Shown here: positions 11,640 through 14,515 of the stretch, one piece after another
Layout: every line of letters starts with the position of its first letter
Numbering within the stretch: the stretch's first letter is position 1
Assembly (NCBI GenBank): GCA_900752785.1
Contig: CAADWP010000184.1
Location: 1-14,515 of the forward strand
Source of the DNA: an uncultured Ruminococcus sp.
Lineage (GTDB): Bacteria; Bacillota; Clostridia; Oscillospirales; Ruminococcaceae
Direction of reading: 5' to 3'
Length of the DNA: 14,515 nucleotides
Notes under the pieces: generated by a model
The model's input: the letters and a program-made list of their open reading frames with translations, nothing else
Told to the model about the DNA's origin: nothing
Databases searched by the model: none
Position numbers and translations under genes: made by a program

Positions 11640-14231
11640 ATGAATGCAGAAAAGTTAACTCAAATGTCAATGGACGCCGTAAGGAAAGCTCAGAGTATTG
11701 CCGTTATGAATTCCAATCAGCTTATTCTTCCAATACATCTGCTCGCCGGTCTTATTAAGCAGGAAAACGGTCTTATTCCACAGCTTATCAGAAAAATGAA
11801 CAAAGACCCTCAAATACTTGAATCCGAAATTGATAAAAAAATCGGTGCGCTTCCTAAAGTTACGGGCAGCGGAAGCGGTAATTTAGGGCTTTCGGGAGAG
11901 CTTGACCGCGTAATGACCTCAGCGGAGGATATCGCCGCAAAAATGAAAGACGATTTCGTTTCTGTTGAGCATCTCATGCTTTCCATTATAGCAAGCCGTG
12001 ATAAGGATACGGCGCAGCTTCTCGAAGCTTTTGGCATTACCCGTGACAGTTTTCTCACTGCTCTTATGTCAGTGAGAGGCAACACGAGAGTTACAAGCGA
12101 AAATCCGGAGTCGACCTATGATGTTCTTGCAAAATATGGTCAGGAGCTTGTAGAACTTGCACGAAAAAACAAGCTTGATCCGATTATAGGTCGAGACAGC
12201 GAAATAAGAAACGTTATTCGCATTCTTTCCAGAAAAACTAAAAACAATCCCGTGCTTATCGGAGAACCGGGTGTTGGAAAAACCGCTATTGCCGAGGGAC
12301 TTGCTTTGAGGATCGTTGCGGGAGATGTTCCCGACAGCCTTAAAGACAGAAAAATTTTCTCTCTCGATATGGGCGCTCTCGTTGCCGGAGCTAAATATCG
12401 CGGAGAATTTGAGGAACGTTTGAAAGCCGTACTAAATGAGATCAAAAACAGCAACGGTCAGATTCTCTTATTCATTGATGAGCTTCACACTATCGTCGGA
12501 GCAGGAAAGAGCGACGGGGCTATGGACGCAGGAAACCTGCTTAAACCTATGCTTGCGCGCGGAGAGCTTCACTGTATCGGCGCAACAACTCTTAATGAGT
12601 ATCGTCAGTATATTGAAAAGGATCCTGCTCTTGAAAGACGTTTCCAACCCGTTATAGTTGACGCACCGTCTGTCGAGGACACAATCTCTATACTCCGTGG
12701 ACTTAAAGAACGCTATGAAGTATTCCATGGCGTAAAAATACATGATAACGCCCTTATTTCTGCTGCTGTTCTCTCCAACAGATATATTACCGACCGTTTT
12801 CTTCCGGATAAGGCTATTGATCTTGTTGATGAAGCCTGCGCTACTATTCGTACGGAAATGGATTCAATGCCGACTGAGCTTGACGTGATCTCAAGAAAGA
12901 TTGTTCAGCTTGAGATTGAGGAAGCTGCTCTGAAAAAAGAAAGCGACAGCATTTCCCTTGAACATCTTGAGGAAATTCGCAGCGAGCTTTCCGAGCTGAG
13001 AGAGCAGTTCAGCATCATGAAGGCAAAATGGGAAAACGAGAAAAACGATATAGCTGACGTCCGTAAGCTGCGCGAGGAAATAGAATCCGTAAACGCGGAG
13101 ATCGAACGTGCCGAGCGCGAATACGATCTTAACAAAGCGGCAGAATTAAAATACGGAAAGCTTCCAAATCTCAAAAAGACTCTCAGCGAGCTTGAACAGA
13201 AAGCAGAGCACGATATAGGCGGCGAACGCCTGCTGCGTGATAAAGTGACAGAGGAGGAAATCGCTAAAATCGTCTGCCGTTGGACAGGGATACCGGTTTC
13301 AAAGCTCATGGAAAGCGAAAGAGAAAAACTTCTCGGAATGGAGGATATGCTCCATAAGCGCGTTATTGGTCAGAACGAAGCTGTCACCAAGGTCAGCGAA
13401 GCTATCCTAAGAGCTCGTGCAGGTATTCAGGACCCCGACAGACCTATTGGTTCGTTCCTGTTCCTCGGACCTACGGGCGTCGGCAAAACCGAGCTTGCAA
13501 AGGCTCTATCTGAGATATTATTCGACGACGAAAAAAATATAGTACGTATTGATATGAGCGAATACATGGAGAAATTCAGCGTCAGCCGTCTCATCGGAGC
13601 GCCTCCCGGATATGTCGGATACGACGAGGGCGGTCAGCTCACAGAAGCAGTCCGCAGAAAACCTTATTCTGTCGTGCTTTTTGATGAAATAGAAAAAGCT
13701 CATCCCGACGTGTTCAATATTCTGCTCCAGGTTCTTGACGACGGACGTATTACCGATTCGCAGGGACGAACCGTGGACTTTAAGAATACTATTATTATAC
13801 TCACCTCAAACTTAGGTTCCTCATATATTCTTGAAGGTATTGACGCAGACGGAGAGATCGGCGAAACCGCAAGAAATGAGGTTGAAAATCTTCTTAAACG
13901 TCAGTTCCGTCCGGAATTTCTCAATCGTCTTGATGAAATAATTTTTTATAAGCCTCTCACCAAAACCGAGATCATGTCTATTGTGGAGCTTATGCTTGAC
14001 GATCTCAAAAAGCGCCTTGCAAATCAACATATAAAGCTTAACCTTACCGATGCAGCAAAGAATTATATTGTTGACTGCGGTTATGATCCAAGCTTCGGTG
14101 CACGTCCTATGAGACGCTTTATTCAGAGCAAGGTGGAAACCCTTGCCGCTAAGAAAATTATCGGCGGGCATCTTGAACACGGCGATTCAATTAATATTGA
14201 TTTTGAAAACGGCATATTGACCGCTGAATAA
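11640..14231 (+). CDS. clpB: ATP-dependent disaggregase ClpB
   Basis: ClpB is a hexameric Hsp100 chaperone that threads aggregated proteins through its pore, together with DnaK. The 863 residues contain the N-domain (1-~150), AAA+ ring 1 with Walker A GEPGVGKT (208-215), pore loop KYRG (252-255) and Walker B Asp280-Glu281, the coiled-coil middle domain (~400-525, Glu/Lys/Leu-rich) that identifies ClpB as against ClpA/ClpC, and AAA+ ring 2 with Walker A GPTGVGKT (610-617), pore loop GYVG and Walker B Asp682-Glu683. FGARPMRR near the end is the sensor-2 region. The length is normal. AGGAGG precedes ATG 11640 by eight bases. It is the second gene of an operon with an RHH protein. No convincing terminator follows; a weak stem at 14237-14269 lacks an adjoining T-run. 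Long minus-strand frames across the gene are shadows of its codon pattern. Confidence 0.98.
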   Translation: MNAEKLTQMSMDAVRKAQSIAVMNSNQLILPIHLLAGLIKQENGLIPQLIRKMNKDPQILESEIDKKIGALPKVTGSGSGNLGLSGELDRVMTSAEDIAAKMKDDFVSVEHLMLSIIASRDKDTAQLLEAFGITRDSFLTALMSVRGNTRVTSENPESTYDVLAKYGQELVELARKNKLDPIIGRDSEIRNVIRILSRKTKNNPVLIGEPGVGKTAIAEGLALRIVAGDVPDSLKDRKIFSLDMGALVAGAKYRGEFEERLKAVLNEIKNSNGQILLFIDELHTIVGAGKSDGAMDAGNLLKPMLARGELHCIGATTLNEYRQYIEKDPALERRFQPVIVDAPSVEDTISILRGLKERYEVFHGVKIHDNALISAAVLSNRYITDRFLPDKAIDLVDEACATIRTEMDSMPTELDVISRKIVQLEIEEAALKKESDSISLEHLEEIRSELSELREQFSIMKAKWENEKNDIADVRKLREEIESVNAEIERAEREYDLNKAAELKYGKLPNLKKTLSELEQKAEHDIGGERLLRDKVTEEEIAKIVCRWTGIPVSKLMESEREKLLGMEDMLHKRVIGQNEAVTKVSEAILRARAGIQDPDRPIGSFLFLGPTGVGKTELAKALSEILFDDEKNIVRIDMSEYMEKFSVSRLIGAPPGYVGYDEGGQLTEAVRRKPYSVVLFDEIEKAHPDVFNILLQVLDDGRITDSQGRTVDFKNTIIILTSNLGSSYILEGIDADGEIGETARNEVENLLKRQFRPEFLNRLDEIIFYKPLTKTEIMSIVELMLDDLKKRLANQHIKLNLTDAAKNYIVDCGYDPSFGARPMRRFIQSKVETLAAKKIIGGHLEHGDSINIDFENGILTAE

Positions 14232-14350
14232 AATTTAAATTCTATGCTTAAATATATTGGCATAAATTTCCCGATCTGTTGTTTTTTTGAATAAAAAATC
14301 CGCAGTATATAGCCGATTATAGGTTGTTTTGTCATTTTTTTTCAATTTTC

Positions 14351-14379
14351 TTGACAAATTAATTTAAAGGGTATATAAT
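14351..14379 (+). promoter_or_regulatory. Perfect consensus promoter for the HU gene
   Basis: TTGACA (14351-14356), a 17-bp spacer and TATAAT (14374-14379); the expected start is near 14386, with GGAGGA at 14402-14407. A fully consensus promoter fits an abundant nucleoid protein. Confidence 0.9.
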
Positions 14380-14414
14380 TCAATTGTAATTTAAATTAAA
14401 TGGAGGATATTATA

Positions 14415-14515
14415 ATGACAAAGACTGAATTAATCAGCGCTGTTGCCGACAAAACCGATTGCACCAAGAAGAATGCAGAGGCTGCTGTAAACGCAGTTAT
14501 CGCAACAATTACCGA
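14415..14515 (+). CDS. HU-family DNA-binding protein (3' partial)
   Basis: Thirty-three codons are visible before the window ends: MTKTELISAVADKTDCTKKN then AEAAVNAVIATIT. This is the N-terminal helix-turn-helix dimerisation region of the HU/IHF family (consensus MNKxELIxxVAxxxxxxKxxAxxAVxAxxxxI). HU proteins are ~90 residues, so about two thirds, including the DNA-binding beta arms, lies beyond the edge. HU bends and compacts DNA in the nucleoid. Confidence 0.9.
   Translation, partial: MTKTELISAVADKTDCTKKNAEAAVNAVIATIT

Noticed and set aside
12905..13309. Long minus-strand frame within clpB (and several others there)
   Set aside because: Ser/Arg-rich composition is the mirror of the Glu/Lys/Leu codons in the ClpB coiled coil.
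14237..14269. Stem AAATT..ATGC/GCAT.AATTT as clpB terminator
   Set aside because: Weak, bulged, and the T-run begins well away from the stem.

Overview
The window looks like a chromosome segment from a fibre-degrading Ruminococcus-like member of the Clostridia (Oscillospiraceae). The evidence is a type I dockerin tail at the left edge, an AT-rich Gram-positive style with AGGAGG ribosome binding sites, lipoprotein signal peptides, a VTC/DUF4956 gene pair of the kind that accompanies CotH proteins in ruminococci, and housekeeping genes (SpoU/TrmH-family methyltransferase, radA, clpB, HU) of Firmicutes type. No replication origin, tRNA, rRNA, CRISPR array or intact transposon was seen.

Layout. 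1-121: end of a dockerin-bearing protein (+). 144-1071: promoter, hairpin and an RNA 2'-O-methyltransferase (+). 1072-3219: a minus-strand operon, read right to left, of a VTC-domain protein, a DUF4956 membrane protein and a lipoprotein gene whose 3' part has been replaced by the last ~35 codons of a tyrosine integrase, a scar of a lost mobile element. 3482-5993: a promoter driving a two-repeat surface lipoprotein and radA, closed by a strong terminator. 6120-10231: an accessory cassette of one consensus promoter, a small Sec-secreted protein, an internal terminator, a lipoprotein split by a one-base frameshift, two ABC-2-like permeases and an ATPase of the BcrA/LanF type with an E-loop. 10232-10985: a 754-base stretch with no ordinary gene. 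It holds a 32-codon small ORF and an apparent independent transcription unit (tandem 20-bp-spaced dyads, promoter, ~246-nt structured RNA, terminator). 10916-14231: a ribbon-helix-helix protein and clpB in one operon. 14351-14515: a perfect consensus promoter and the start of an HU gene.

How the parts may work together. The 6.1-10.2 kb cassette is the best candidate for an undescribed system. An abundant secreted ~101-residue protein is followed, behind a terminator that should lower downstream expression, by a lipoprotein and an ABC transporter of the peptide-immunity class. This resembles a bacteriocin-like toxin with self-protection, or a secreted signal with its sensor/exporter, but the function is inferred from layout only. 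The RHH-clpB pair suggests heat-shock control unlike CtsR/HrcA, since no CIRCE or CtsR box is visible. Two separate genes (1635-1268 minus and 6716-7851 plus) each carry a one-base contraction in a homopolymer. These could be real frameshifts or assembly errors, and should be judged together.
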